DNA of 64,000 nt from Schaalia georgiae DSM 6843 (GCF_000429245.1 NZ_KE386870.1:1-64000), one strand, 5' to 3'; positions 43,282 to 52,529 are shown, counted from the first letter of the stretch. The notes: generated by a model from the letters alone, not told the origin. A program made the numbers and translations.

Positions 43282-43875
43282 ATGAGCGACACCCCCGTCC
43301 TGATCGCCGAGATCCGCACCGAGTTCGGGAAGGGCGCCTCCCGCCGTACCCGCCGTGCGGCCAAGGTCCCCGCCGTCCTCTACGGCCACGGCGCCGACCC
43401 CGTCCACATCGACGTCCCCGAGCACGACCTGTTCCTCGTCGTGCGCGGCACGAAGAACGCCCTCGTCGAGCTGAAGATCGACGGCAAGAGCCAGCTCGCC
43501 CTCGTCAAGGAGGTCCAGGTCCACCCCGTCAGCCGCAACCTGCTGCACGCGGACTTCCTGGCCGTCAAGGCCGGCGAGAAGGTCGACGTCGAGGTCCCCG
43601 TCGTCGTCGATGGCGAGTCCGCGCCCGGCACCGCCCACACCATCGAGGAGTTCACCATCCTCGTCAAGGCGTCCGCCACCGCCATCCCGGAGGATCTGAA
43701 GGTCTCCATCGAGGGCCTCGAGGCGGGTTCCGCGGTTCGCGTCGCCGACCTGGTCCTGCCCGCGGGCGTCGAGGTCGAGCTCGACCCCGAGCAGGTCGTC
43801 GTCTCCATCCAGGAGACCGCGGCCGCCGAGGAGGAGGAAGCCCCCGCAGAGGCGGAGGCCACCGCGGCCGAGTGA
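43282..43875 (+). CDS. rplY: 50S ribosomal protein L25/general stress protein Ctc
   Basis: The 197-residue protein has the L25 domain (IRTEFGKGASRRTRRAAKVPAVLYGHG, about residues 10-95) and a C-terminal CTC beta domain, ending in an acidic tail (AAAEEEEAPAEAEATAAE). It binds 5S rRNA. ATG 43282 has GGAGGG 6 nt upstream, and TACCCT (43264-43269) may be its -10. A GC-rich hairpin follows the gene. It is downstream of prs, the usual actinobacterial order. Confidence 0.93.
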   Translation: MSDTPVLIAEIRTEFGKGASRRTRRAAKVPAVLYGHGADPVHIDVPEHDLFLVVRGTKNALVELKIDGKSQLALVKEVQVHPVSRNLLHADFLAVKAGEKVDVEVPVVVDGESAPGTAHTIEEFTILVKASATAIPEDLKVSIEGLEAGSAVRVADLVLPAGVEVELDPEQVVVSIQETAAAEEEEAPAEAEATAAE

Positions 43876-43894
43876 GGCCGCTCGCAGCTGTGGC

Positions 43895-43925
43895 AGGGGC
43901 GCGGGCCCAATCGGCCCGCGCCCCT
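43895..43925 (+). terminator. Strong hairpin after rplY
   Basis: GGGGCGCGGGCC (43896-43907) pairs with GGCCCGCGCCCC (43913-43924) around CAATC. The stem is 12 bp. No T-run follows, but the stem is strong. Confidence 0.7.
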
Positions 43926-43960
43926 CGTCGTTGCGGGAGTCGGCCGGGACCGCCTTCCTA

Positions 43961-43966
43961 TACCCT
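43961..43966 (+). promoter_or_regulatory. TACCCT -10 box of the guanylyltransferase gene
   Basis: TACCCT ends 7 nt before ATG 43974, with no ribosome site in between, consistent with leaderless transcription after the rplY terminator. Confidence 0.5.
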
Positions 43967-43973
43967 TGACCGT

Positions 43974-45068
43974 ATGAACTCCCCGGGCTTCCACGTCATC
44001 ATTCCCGCAGGCGGAGCGGGCACGCGCCTGTGGCCGCTGTCCCGCCGTGCGCGCCCCAAGTTCCTCCTCGACGTCACCGGGTCGGGGCGCACCCTGCTGC
44101 AGGCGACGGTGGACCGCATGGCGGCGTCCGCCTCGTCGGTGACGATCGTGACCGGTGCCGCCCACCGCGAGGGAGTGCTCGAGCAGCTGCCGGAGTTCGC
44201 CTCGCGCGACGACCGCACTCTGCTGGTCGAGCCCTCGGGCCGCGACTCCATGGCGGCCATCGGGCTGGCGGCCTACGTGGTCCGCGCCCGCTTCGGGGAC
44301 GACGCGGTCGTGGGCTCCTTCGCCGCCGACCACGTGGTGGCGCGCCCGGACCTGCTCGAGCGCGCCGTGGCCAGCGGGATCGGGGCGGCCCGCCAGGGCT
44401 ACGTCGTCACCGTCGGCATCGGGCCCACGGGGGCGTCGACGGCCTACGGGTACATCCAGCCGGACCAGTCGGGGGAGCTCCCGGCCCCCTCCGGAGCCCT
44501 GGCGGTGCGCTCCTTCGTGGAGAAGCCCGACGAGGCGACGGCCGAGCGCTACGTCGACCAGGGGTTCTTGTGGAACGCGGGCATGTTCCTCATGACCACC
44601 GGCGCTCTGGCCGGCCACCTCGCGCGCCTCATGCCCGACATGCACGAGCGGCTGACAGCGATCGCGGCCCAGTGGGGGGGCGACGGCTTTGAGGACGCGC
44701 TGGCGCTTCACTGGCCGCACCTGACACGCATCGCCATCGACCACGCCATCGCTGAGCCCGCGGCCGCCCAGGGCGACGTGGCCGTCGTCCCCGCCGACGA
44801 TGCGCTGGGGTGGACGGACCTCGGCGACTTCGACGCGCTCAACGCCGTTCGGGGACTCCAGGGCGCCCTCGGAGATGCGGTGCGCATCCACTCCGACGGC
44901 GCCGGAGTGTTCTCCACCACCGGGCAGGCCGTCGCCCTGGTGGGCGTGCCGGACGTGAACGTGGTGGTCGCGGACGACGCGGTCGCCGTGATCCGCTCGG
45001 GCATGGGCCAGAATGTGAAGGCCGTCGTCGACGCCCTCGGCGCCTCCGGCAGGGACGACCTGCTATGA
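43974..45068 (+). CDS. manC: Mannose-1-phosphate guanylyltransferase
   Basis: The 364-residue protein has the ManC/RfbM-type nucleotidyltransferase signature: FHVIIPAGGAGTRLWPLSRRARPKFLL, VEPSGRDSMAAIGLAAYV, and FVEKPDEATAERYVDQGFLWNAGMFLM. It makes GDP-mannose for cell-surface mannolipids or glycans. It lacks the isomerase domain of bifunctional versions. The start at 43974 is supported by a TACCCT box 7 nt upstream. No neighbour of the same pathway is seen here. Confidence 0.9.
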   Translation: MNSPGFHVIIPAGGAGTRLWPLSRRARPKFLLDVTGSGRTLLQATVDRMAASASSVTIVTGAAHREGVLEQLPEFASRDDRTLLVEPSGRDSMAAIGLAAYVVRARFGDDAVVGSFAADHVVARPDLLERAVASGIGAARQGYVVTVGIGPTGASTAYGYIQPDQSGELPAPSGALAVRSFVEKPDEATAERYVDQGFLWNAGMFLMTTGALAGHLARLMPDMHERLTAIAAQWGGDGFEDALALHWPHLTRIAIDHAIAEPAAAQGDVAVVPADDALGWTDLGDFDALNAVRGLQGALGDAVRIHSDGAGVFSTTGQAVALVGVPDVNVVVADDAVAVIRSGMGQNVKAVVDALGASGRDDLL

Positions 45069-45133
45069 GGCGGCGCCAGCCCCTCCCTGATACCGTGTGC
45101 CGCGTACCCGCAGCCGAGACGAAAGGCCCCGCA

Positions 45134-46324
45134 GTGAAGAAGACGATGACAGCCGCCCTGACTGCGGTCGCCCTGGTGGGGCTGGCGGCGTGCTCGAACA
45201 GCGAGGGCCAGAGCATCGCCGACGCGGCGGGGATCAAGGTGTGCGCCGCAGTGTCGGGCTCCCACGGCGGGGCGCAGGCCGACCCGGTCGCGCGCTCCCT
45301 GGCGGACGCCGCCGCGCGCGCGGGCGCCTCCTTCGAGGCAGCCGAGGGCGCGGACTCCGTGTCCTCCCTGGCCGCAGGGGACTGCTCCCTGGTCGTGGCG
45401 ACCGACTCGACGCTGGCGGCCACCGTCTCCGACGCGGCGCGCTCCACGGGGGGCAAGCGCTTCGCCCTGGTGGGCTCGGCGTTCACCGACTCCAAGGGCA
45501 ACCCCGGCAAGCCGTCGAACGGCACGGTCATCAACGTCCAGGCCTCCCAGGGCTCGTACCTGGCCGGGTACGCGGCCGCCGGCATGACCACCACGGGCAC
45601 GGTCGCGGTCGTCGGCGGCGCGCGGGACATGGTCACCCTGTCGCAGATGGACGCCTTCGTCCAGGGCGTCGACGCCTACAACCTGGCGACGGGCACCTCC
45701 ATCCAGGTCCTGGGGTGGAGCCCTGTGACGCAGGAGGGCGCTTTCGCCTCCGACGCCGACGGGGTGCGCGGGTTCACCGAGACTTTCATCGCCCAGGGCG
45801 CGGACATCGTCATGCCCGTGGCCGACGCCGCCAACTCCGGTGCCGCCCAGGCCATCGCCGCCCGGGACAACCCGGCGCTCCGCCTCGTGTGGACGGGACT
45901 GGACAAGTCCGACCTCAAGGGGCTCTCCCGCGAGGACGCCCAGTCCGAGGAGGCGGGCCAGCCGCCGATGTCGGGCCAGAGCGGCGCCCAGACGCAGAGG
46001 GTGGACACGTCCTCCTTCGCCGACGCGTTCTCCTCGATCCAGTTGGGCGACAAGGCCCGGGCCGCCATCGGCGCCCCCGTCCTGACCTCCGTGGTCGTCG
46101 ACTACTCGGGTGCTTTCGACGCCCTCATCGCCTCCGCAGCGGGCGGGACCACCGCGCCCATGCAGTACGTGAGCCTGATCAGCGGGGGAGTGATCCTCAC
46201 GGGCTTCGGCTCCTACACGCCGATGCTGTCCACGGAGCTCAAACTCGGGCTGTCCGACATGGCCGGGCAGATCGAGACCGGCGGCCTCACTGTGACGACG
46301 CAGTACGACGTCGTCGGGCTGTGA
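45134..46324 (+). CDS. BMP-family substrate-binding lipoprotein
   Basis: The 396-residue protein has a lipoprotein signal peptide with lipobox LVGLAAC (Cys about residue 20) and the PBP1-like fold of the BMP family (FALVGSAFTD...PSNGTVINVQASQGSYLAGYAAAGM and VPVADAANSGAAQ-like text). This family binds nucleosides or related ligands. A Ser/Gln/Ala-rich insert (LSREDAQSEEAGQPPMSGQS) is near residue 270. No ABC permease genes follow, so its partner is elsewhere. GTG 45134 has GAAAGG 7 nt upstream. Confidence 0.83.
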   Translation: MKKTMTAALTAVALVGLAACSNSEGQSIADAAGIKVCAAVSGSHGGAQADPVARSLADAAARAGASFEAAEGADSVSSLAAGDCSLVVATDSTLAATVSDAARSTGGKRFALVGSAFTDSKGNPGKPSNGTVINVQASQGSYLAGYAAAGMTTTGTVAVVGGARDMVTLSQMDAFVQGVDAYNLATGTSIQVLGWSPVTQEGAFASDADGVRGFTETFIAQGADIVMPVADAANSGAAQAIAARDNPALRLVWTGLDKSDLKGLSREDAQSEEAGQPPMSGQSGAQTQRVDTSSFADAFSSIQLGDKARAAIGAPVLTSVVVDYSGAFDALIASAAGGTTAPMQYVSLISGGVILTGFGSYTPMLSTELKLGLSDMAGQIETGGLTVTTQYDVVGL

Positions 46325-46490
46325 CACCGGGGGCCGGGCGTTGAACCGCCAGGCCGGGCGGCAGAGCCACCACGAGTCCGCGCCCGCGCGGGAGGGGACT
46401 GCGCCCGATGGCCGCGGCGGGCGTCGCACCACAGGGGCGTCGCGCTGCCGCTATCCTGGAGCCGACGCCGAGCACCCGGAGGGCCCGCAC

Positions 46491-47639
46491 ATGAACCAGC
46501 TTCCCGTCGACGACCCCGTCGCCCTCACCCTGGCCCTCGTGGACCTGCCGTCCGTTTCCGGCGACGAGGCGCGGGCCGCCTCGGCGGTGGAGGCCGCCCT
46601 GCGCGCCGCGGGGTACGGGGAGGACCCCCGACTGGAGATCCTGCGCGACGGGGACGCCGTGTGCGCGCGCACCCGCCTGGGCCTGGCCACGCGGATCGCG
46701 GTCGCCGGCCACCTCGACACCGTGCCCATCGCGGACAACGTCCCCGGGCGGCGCGAGCGGCGCGACGGGCGCGACACCGTCTGGGGGCGCGGCAGCGTCG
46801 ATATGAAGGGCGGTGTGGCTGCGGCCCTGGCCTCCGCCTGCCGGATCGGGGGCATGGTCCGGGCCGGAGAACCGCCGACCGCGGACGCCACGTGGATCTT
46901 CTACGACCACGAGGAGGTCGCCTCGCACCTCAACGGCCTGGGGCGCGTCCAGCGGAACCACCCCCAGTGGTTGGAGGCCGACCTGGCGGTCCTGGGTGAG
47001 CCGACCGGGGCCCACATCGAGGGCGGCTGCAACGGCACCCTGCGCGTGATCGCGCGCTTTACGGGCGAGGCCTCGCATTCGGCCCGCGCGTGGAGGGGCG
47101 ACAACGCGATCCACAAGACCGCGCCCGTCATCGCCCGCGTCGCCGCTTTCGGCAACCCCGTGGTCGCAGTCGATGGGCTCGACTTCCGGGAGTCCTTGTC
47201 CGTGGTCCGCATCAGTGGGGGCGTCGCCGACAACGTGGTCCCCGACGCCGCCTCCATGACCGTGAACTACCGTTTCGCCCCGTCGAAGAGCGCCGAGCAG
47301 GCCCTGGACTTCGTGCGCGGGCTCTTCGAGGGCAGCGGCGCCCGCCTGGAGGTCGACGACCTGTGCGACGGCGCCCGCCCGGGCGCTGACTCGCCCGCTG
47401 CCTCGCGCCTCATCGACGCGGCCCGCGCCGTCGCCGGGAGAGACGGCGGAGAGGTGCGGGTGCGCGCGAAAGTCGGGTGGACGGACGTCGCCCGTTTCTC
47501 AGCGGCGGGGGTGCCGGCGTTGAACTTCGGCCCCGGCGACCCCCTGGCGGCCCACACCCGCGACGAGCACGTCGCGGCCGACGAGGTCGTGCGGTGCTCC
47601 GACACACTCATGGCAATGCTCACCGGGAAAGGACTGTGA
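46491..47639 (+). CDS. dapE: Succinyl-diaminopimelate desuccinylase
   Basis: The 382-residue M20 metallopeptidase shows the zinc ligands and catalytic residues of DapE: AVAGHLDTVPIADN, the bridging Asp in WGRGSVDMKGGVAA, YDHEEVAS, VLGEPTGAHIEGG, and the C-terminal His in FGPGDPLAAHTRDEHV. It removes succinate to give LL-diaminopimelate for lysine and peptidoglycan. CGGAGG stands 8 nt before ATG 46491, and TATCCT (about 46452-46457) may be the -10. The LOG-family gene follows 4 nt after its stop. Confidence 0.92.
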   Translation: MNQLPVDDPVALTLALVDLPSVSGDEARAASAVEAALRAAGYGEDPRLEILRDGDAVCARTRLGLATRIAVAGHLDTVPIADNVPGRRERRDGRDTVWGRGSVDMKGGVAAALASACRIGGMVRAGEPPTADATWIFYDHEEVASHLNGLGRVQRNHPQWLEADLAVLGEPTGAHIEGGCNGTLRVIARFTGEASHSARAWRGDNAIHKTAPVIARVAAFGNPVVAVDGLDFRESLSVVRISGGVADNVVPDAASMTVNYRFAPSKSAEQALDFVRGLFEGSGARLEVDDLCDGARPGADSPAASRLIDAARAVAGRDGGEVRVRAKVGWTDVARFSAAGVPALNFGPGDPLAAHTRDEHVAADEVVRCSDTLMAMLTGKGL

Positions 47640-47643
47640 CACG

Positions 47644-48396
47644 ATGGCGCACGACGCGGAGCGGACGAATGGGCGCCGCATCTACCAACGCGGGCCGGTG
47701 ATCCTGCGGGGGCACCAGATCCCCGACGAGACCTCGGACGCCTCGCTGCTGCGCACCGGGGCAGGCGCCGACTGGATGCACGAGGACCCCTGGAGGGTCC
47801 TGCGGATCCAGTCGGAGTTCGTCGACGGTTTCGGCGCCCTGGCCGAGGTCGGTCCCGCCATCTCCGTCTTCGGCTCCGCCCGCACACCCTCCTCCAGCTC
47901 CGACTGGGAGAGGGCGCGCAGCATCGGGCGCATGCTGGCCGAGCGCGGCTTCGGGGTCATCACGGGCGGAGGGCCGGGCATGATGGAGGCCGTGAACCGG
48001 GGCGCGTGGGAAGCGGGCGGGACCTCCATCGGCCTGGGCATCGAGCTCCCCCACGAACAGTCGATGAACCGGTGGGTCAACCTCGGCGTGAACTTCCGTT
48101 ACTTCTTCGCCCGCAAGACCATGTTCGTCAAGTACTCCCAGGGGTTCATCGTCATGCCCGGGGGGTTCGGCACCATGGACGAGCTCTTCGAGGCGCTCAC
48201 ACTCGTGCAGACTGGGAAGATCGAGTCCTTCCCCGTGGTGCTGGTCGGGCACGGCTACTGGGACGGGCTGATCGACTGGGTGCGCTCGACGATGGTGGGA
48301 GCGGGCATGGTGGGAGCCGAGGACCTGGATCTGCTGAGCGTGGTGGACGGCGTCGAGGAGGCGGTCGATCTGGCCACCGGCTCGTTATCCGCGTGA
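47644..48396 (+). CDS. LOG-family protein (TIGR00730)
   Basis: The 250-residue Rossmann-like protein has the two family motifs, GGGPGMMEAVNRGAWEAGG and PGGFGTMDELFEALT, with ISVFGSARTPSS near the start. Members are nucleotide 5'-monophosphate phosphoribohydrolases (in plants, cytokinin-activating LOG), or of unknown role. It follows dapE at 4 nt, an arrangement common in actinobacteria. Confidence 0.9.
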   Translation: MAHDAERTNGRRIYQRGPVILRGHQIPDETSDASLLRTGAGADWMHEDPWRVLRIQSEFVDGFGALAEVGPAISVFGSARTPSSSSDWERARSIGRMLAERGFGVITGGGPGMMEAVNRGAWEAGGTSIGLGIELPHEQSMNRWVNLGVNFRYFFARKTMFVKYSQGFIVMPGGFGTMDELFEALTLVQTGKIESFPVVLVGHGYWDGLIDWVRSTMVGAGMVGAEDLDLLSVVDGVEEAVDLATGSLSA

Positions 48397-48520
48397 TCGC
48401 AACGTTTATCCGATTAGATTTTGCTCACTCTTGAAGAAAGATCGCGCCCATCGGGTAAAATGAGGGCGTTTGCTGCGGCGCGCCCGGCGCTGCCAGCTCC
48501 AGCACGGGAGGAGTGCGCAC

Positions 48521-48685
48521 ATGGCAGCCATGAAGCCACGGACCGGAGACGGGCCCCTGGAGGCGACGAAAGAGGGGCGCGGGATCGTTATGCGCATTCC
48601 CAGTGAGGGGGGTGGCCGTCTAGTCATCGAGCTCACCCCCGAGGAGGCGAGCCAGTTGGCCGCTGCCCTCTCAGAGGCGATCTAG
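48521..48685 (+). CDS. DUF3117-family small protein
   Basis: The 54-residue protein (MAAMKPRTGDGPLEATKEGRG start, RLVIELTPEEASQLAAAL end) matches a small, highly conserved actinobacterial family of unknown function. GGGAGGAG lies 8 nt before ATG 48521. A promoter may be TTGAAG (48431-48436) and TAAAAT (48456-48461), though the spacing is 19 bp. A strong hairpin follows the stop. Confidence 0.88.
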   Translation: MAAMKPRTGDGPLEATKEGRGIVMRIPSEGGGRLVIELTPEEASQLAAALSEAI

Positions 48686-48707
48686 GCCTTTCCAAAAGCT
48701 AAGAGCC

Positions 48708-48739
48708 CACTGCCCCGGTCCGACAGGACCGGGGCAGTG
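48708..48739. terminator. 14-bp perfect hairpin after the DUF3117 gene
   Basis: CACTGCCCCGGTCC (48708-48721) and GGACCGGGGCAGTG (48726-48739) pair around a GACA loop. No T-run follows on the plus strand, but the stem is very stable. Confidence 0.7.
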
Positions 48740-48786
48740 CCGTATCCGGGTCGGCCCAGCGACCGCCCGTCGGGGGTGGAGGCGCG

Positions 48787-49240
48787 CTAGCTGTATGAGG
48801 GTGTGACGTTGTTTGCGGGGGTGGGGAGGCTGCTGGCGGGTGGGTTGCCCGCCGTGGCGGTGTGGGGTCGGTGGTAATTGTAGTGGGTGGGCCATTGGCC
48901 CAGTTGGTCCCTTCGTTGCTCCTCGCTGGTGGATGGACGGGCGTAGGGGAACTCCTCGGCCAGGATCCGGTTGTAGCGCTCGACTTTGCCGTTGTGCCGC
49001 GGCGTGTAGGGGCGCGTGCACTGGTGGCGGCCCACGAAATCGCGGACCGCGTCGTTGAAAGCGGTGGAGCGGTAGGCCGATCCGTTGTCGGTGACCAGGC
49101 GCGTGATGCGCCCGATCCCGTTGGCCTCGAAGAAGGCGCGGGCGCGCGCCATGACAGCGCCCGCAAGGGTTGAGGGAGGGCCTTGCGACCATGCCCCGGG
49201 CTGGTCGGGGTGCGAGTGGTCCGCTAAGGTTCGCGCCGCC
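48787..49240 (-). pseudogene. IS481-like transposase C-terminal remnant
   Basis: From about ADHSHPDQPGAWSQG to the stop, the frame reads VTDNGSAYRSTAFNDAVRDF, PYTPRHNGKVERYNR and HYNYHRPHTATAGNPP. These hold the DDE-type integrase core of IS481: Asp in ADHS, Asp in TDNGS and Glu in KVERY. The N-terminal helix-turn-helix half is not recognisable; the upstream frame is only Gly/Arg/Pro text to about 49710. So the transposase is broken and cannot move itself. The downstream side shows no terminal repeat that I could find. Confidence 0.75.
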
Positions 49241-49706
49241 GTCGGGGCCGGGTGCGGGTCGTCGGCGGCACTTCCGGCACCGGGCCGAGCGGCGGATCGT
49301 CCGATGATGGTCCCGGTCCTCGGGGTGATTCGCGTGCGCGGCGGGCCGGGACCGGAGTGTGCGCGTCCCGCTCGGGTGCCTCGGCAAGGCCCATTCCCGG
49401 CGGGGGCGACCGCGCCCGGCCGCGTGCGCCATGCCGGGGCCACGATCCCCGTCGAAGCCGACCCCATGTGGCCGGTCGGCGGGCCGAAAGCCCCACCCGC
49501 CCCCCGGGCCCATCGCCCCACCGCGACCGGAGCACCGCAGGGACGCCCGTCCCACCGGGCGGCGCTCCAACCACCCCAAGCGCCACCGCGCTCCCGCTGC
49601 CCGTCACGGGCGCACTGGCCGCCCGGAACCGAGCCACCACCCGCACAGCCGGCACCGGCCACCGGCTCGAACGACTCGCACAACACACCCCGAGCCCGCG
49701 CCCGCA

Positions 49707-49840
49707 CCACTTAGGCATCGCCCGCACCACTTAGGCCCCCGACACGCCGGGAGAAGCAGGGTCCGCTTGGACCTAAGTGGTGCAACGGCGAGCTAAGTGG
49801 TCCAGCGGCGCGCTAAGTGGTGCAACGGAGGGCTAAGTGG
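49707..49840. repeat. 20-bp-period CTAAGTGG array: two inverted and four direct copies
   Basis: CCACTTAG occurs at 49707 and 49727. After about 40 bp, CTAAGTGG occurs at 49773, 49793, 49813 and 49833, each unit followed by (T/C)(G/C)CA(A/G)CGG-like text. The exact 20-bp period and the switch in orientation suggest protein-binding iterons or element-end repeats. They lie beyond the 5' side of the IS481-like remnant. Nothing else is seen between 49841 and 49918. Confidence 0.8.
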
Positions 49841-49918
49841 CGCAGCGGCGAGCGAATCCCACAGCGCGGAGCGTCGCACAAAGCGCCAACAATGAACCGC
49901 ACACACAGCCCCTCCTCT

Positions 49919-50005
49919 CAACCACGCGCACAAGGAACCGGAATGGATCGCTCAAGGGCGCGGCTCATGGACCTCCCCACAACCACGCGCACAAAGAACC
50001 GGAAT
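49919..50005. repeat. 26-bp direct repeat
   Basis: CAACCACGCGCACAAGGAAC at 49919 (26 bp in total) recurs at 49980 with one change, 61 bp apart. It lies just after the end of the O-methyltransferase gene. Confidence 0.6.
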
Positions 50006-50018
50006 CAGACAACACGGC

Positions 50019-50648
50019 CTAGCGCTTCACGGCCACCGCCAGCCCGTCCCCGACGGGGAGCACAGCGGGGATGAACTGGTCCGACTCGCGCAGGAAGTTC
50101 ACGACCTCGCGCGCGACGACCGTCTCGGTGTCCCTGCGGGCGGGATCGGCGACCTGGTCGTGCCAGAGGGCGTGGACGATGGCGATGGTTCCGCCCGTGC
50201 GCAGCACGCGCACGGCGTAGTCGAGGTACTGGGGGGTTTCCGCGATATCGCCGTCCAGGACGATCATGTCGTAGCCGCCAGTGGCCATGCGGGGCAGCAC
50301 GTCCAGCGCCCGTCCGGCGATCAAGCGGGTCCTGTGCGAGGGCACGCCCGCGCCCCGGAACGCCCGCCGCGCGTGCGGCAACAACTCGGACTCGCAGTCG
50401 ATCGTCGTGAGGACCCCTCCGGCCGCCATGCCGTCGAGCAGCCACAGCCCGGATACGCCCGTCCCGGTTCCGATCTCCAGGACGGCCCGCGCCCCGGAGA
50501 CTGCGGCGAGCATACGCAGCGCCGTCCCCGTGCCGGTGGACACCCGTGGGACACCCAGCTCGGAAGCCGTCTGATGGGCCTGCAGGAGCGCGTCGCTGAG
50601 CGGAATGAAGTCCTCCGTGTAGACCCACGCCTGAGCCTTGTCCGCCAC
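50019..50648 (-). CDS. O-methyltransferase family protein (class I SAM)
   Basis: The 209-residue protein has the COMT-like methyltransferase fold. VADKAQAWVYTEDFIPLSDAL forms the cap, VLEIGTGTGVSGLWLLDGM is motif I, IDCESELLPHARRAF, the metal/SAM loop YDMIVLDGDIAE, and LRTGGTIAIVHALW follow. It methylates a small molecule or catechol-like group. GTG 50648 is preferred over ATG 50666 because GAGGAGGG lies 5 nt upstream of the GTG. It is monocistronic and ends at the repeat region. Confidence 0.85.
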   Translation of the reverse strand: MADKAQAWVYTEDFIPLSDALLQAHQTASELGVPRVSTGTGTALRMLAAVSGARAVLEIGTGTGVSGLWLLDGMAAGGVLTTIDCESELLPHARRAFRGAGVPSHRTRLIAGRALDVLPRMATGGYDMIVLDGDIAETPQYLDYAVRVLRTGGTIAIVHALWHDQVADPARRDTETVVAREVVNFLRESDQFIPAVLPVGDGLAVAVKR

Positions 50649-50785
50649 GGCGCCCTCCTCGATCATCGCGGGCCCATCCCGCTTTCGGTGCTCAGCCTAC
50701 AGTCTTCCGTCCGCTGGACGCGTAGGCGCGCCCCCGCGCGTTCCCCAGCGGGAACGGAGCGGGCGCGCCCCCCTCGTGCGTTCCT

Positions 50786-51916
50786 TCAGCGATGGACGGG
50801 GGATACGCCCAGGGGGCGCCCGGCCAGACCGCGTTCCGCGCCCGCCAGACGGTGCCCGATGGCGCGCAGGGCGTCGGCGGACGGCCCTTGCGCGTCCACC
50901 ACGGGCTGACCGCGGTCCCCGCCCTCCCTCAGGGCGATGTCGAGGGGAACCTGCGCCAGGAGCGGCACCTCGTAGCCCAGTTGGGCGCTGAGCCGTTCGG
51001 ACACGGACTGGCCGCCCCCCGAGCCGAATATCTCCAGTCGCGAGCCGTCGGGCTGGGGGAGGAAGGACATGTTCTCCACGACCCCGATGACCTTCTGGTT
51101 CGTCTGCGAGGCGATGGAGCCGGCGCGCTCGGCGACCTCGGCGGCGGCCACCTGCGGCGTCGTGACGACCAGGATTTGCGAGGTGGGCAGCAGCTGGGCG
51201 ATCGAGATCGCGACATCGCCCGTTCCCGGGGGCATGTCGATGAGGAGGACGTCCAGGTCCCCCCAGAAGACGTCGGCCAGGAACTGCTGGAGCGCCCTGT
51301 GCAGCATGGGGCCGCGCCAGACCACCGCCTGGCCGTCGGGGACGAACATGCCGATCGAGATGACCTTCACCCCGGAGGCCCCCACGGGCGGGATCATCAT
51401 CCCGTCGATCACCTGCGGGTCGTGGCTGATTCCGAGCATGCGGGGGATGGAGAACCCGTAGATGTCTGCGTCCATCACACCCACCTTGAGGCCCTCGCCG
51501 ACCAGGGCGGCTGCCAGGTTCGCCGTCATCGAGGACTTGCCGACACCGCCCTTGCCCGAGGTGACGGCGATGACCCTGGTGAGGGAGTCGGGGCGCGCGA
51601 ACGGGATCTCCCGCTCGGGCCGTCCGCCGTTGAGCTTCTCGCGCAGGGCCTTGCGCTGCTCGTCGTCCATGACGCCCATCTCGACGTTGACGTGCTCGAC
51701 GCCGTCGAGCGCGCCGACGCGGGCCGTCACGTCCTCCGAGATGGCCGTGCGGAGCGGGCAGCCCGCAGTGGTGAGGAGGACCTTGACGTGCACGACGGCG
51801 CCGTCAATGCGGACCAGGTCGGGGGTCACCATGTTGATATCGGTGATGGGGCGGCGGATCTCGGGGTCGATGACCTGCGAGAGGGCATCCATGACCATGT
51901 CGATTGAAGGCGTCAT
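50786..51916 (-). CDS. Mrp/NBP35-family ATP-binding iron-sulfur carrier
   Basis: The 376-residue protein has an N-terminal DUF59 domain (VMDALSQVIDPEIRRPITDINMV, about residues 6-28) and a Mrp P-loop ATPase (VIAVTSGKGGVGKSSMTANLAAAL, VMDADIYGFSIPRMLG, DMPPGTGDVAISIAQ). Family members carry or insert Fe-S clusters; the usual CxxC pair toward the end is not seen. ATG 51916 is used since the longer upstream frame is Arg/Pro-rich text. It lies downstream of the DUF1003 gene on the same strand. Confidence 0.9.
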   Translation of the reverse strand: MTPSIDMVMDALSQVIDPEIRRPITDINMVTPDLVRIDGAVVHVKVLLTTAGCPLRTAISEDVTARVGALDGVEHVNVEMGVMDDEQRKALREKLNGGRPEREIPFARPDSLTRVIAVTSGKGGVGKSSMTANLAAALVGEGLKVGVMDADIYGFSIPRMLGISHDPQVIDGMMIPPVGASGVKVISIGMFVPDGQAVVWRGPMLHRALQQFLADVFWGDLDVLLIDMPPGTGDVAISIAQLLPTSQILVVTTPQVAAAEVAERAGSIASQTNQKVIGVVENMSFLPQPDGSRLEIFGSGGGQSVSERLSAQLGYEVPLLAQVPLDIALREGGDRGQPVVDAQGPSADALRAIGHRLAGAERGLAGRPLGVSPVHR

Positions 51917-51980
51917 AGAGACGATTTTACGTTTCCCGGGGGCCTTCTTCCAAGGGGCGGCCCCCTGTGGCGGGCGCGGG

Positions 51981-52529
51981 TCAGCCCTGATCGGGGCTCT
52001 CCGCGCCCGCCGCGCCTTCCCCTCCTTCGCCCCCCTCGGGGGGCTCGGACAGGTCGGAGCGCAGCTCCTCGAGCATGTCGCGCAACTCGGAGCGGACGAA
52101 GTCGCGGGTGGCGACATCCTGCAGGGCGAGCCGCAGGCCCGCGATCTCGCGCGTGAGGTACTCGGTGTCGGCCAGGTTGCGTTCGGCGCGCTGGCGGTCC
52201 TGCTGGGCCTGGACGCGGTCGCGGTCGTCCTGGCGGTTCTGCGCGAGCATGATGAGGGGGGCGGAGTAGGACGCCTGCGTGGAGAAGGCCAGGTTGAGCA
52301 GGATGAACGGGTAGGGGTCCCACGCGGCCTTCTCGGAGATCCGGTACAGCATCAGGTTCGCGGCGATCCACACGACGACGAAGACCGTCATGTAGAGGAC
52401 GAACTTCGGGGAGCCCATGAAGCGAGCGGTCGCCTCGGCGAAGCGGCCGAAGCCGTCGCCGCGGCCCGCGCCCTTGCGGCGCGAGAACCAGCGGCGCCGC
52501 TCCAGAGGGTTGTCCAGCCGGTCAGCCAT
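51981..52529 (-). CDS. DUF1003 membrane protein
   Basis: The 182-residue protein has a DUF1003 core: membrane helices FVLYMTVFVVVWIAANLMLY and PFILLNLAFSTQASYSAPLIML with QNRQDDRDRVQAQQDRQ after. A coiled-coil-like C-terminus follows. It overlaps the MgtE_N-CBS gene by 8 nt and is translated after it. Such pairs are found in actinobacteria, and a joint role in magnesium-linked regulation is inference. Confidence 0.85.
   Translation of the reverse strand: MADRLDNPLERRRWFSRRKGAGRGDGFGRFAEATARFMGSPKFVLYMTVFVVVWIAANLMLYRISEKAAWDPYPFILLNLAFSTQASYSAPLIMLAQNRQDDRDRVQAQQDRQRAERNLADTEYLTREIAGLRLALQDVATRDFVRSELRDMLEELRSDLSEPPEGGEGGEGAAGAESPDQG

Noticed and set aside
49240-49710. N-terminal half of the IS481-like transposase
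   Set aside because: The frame is open, but I could not see the helix-turn-helix text; it may be replaced or scrambled DNA, so it was left out of the remnant.
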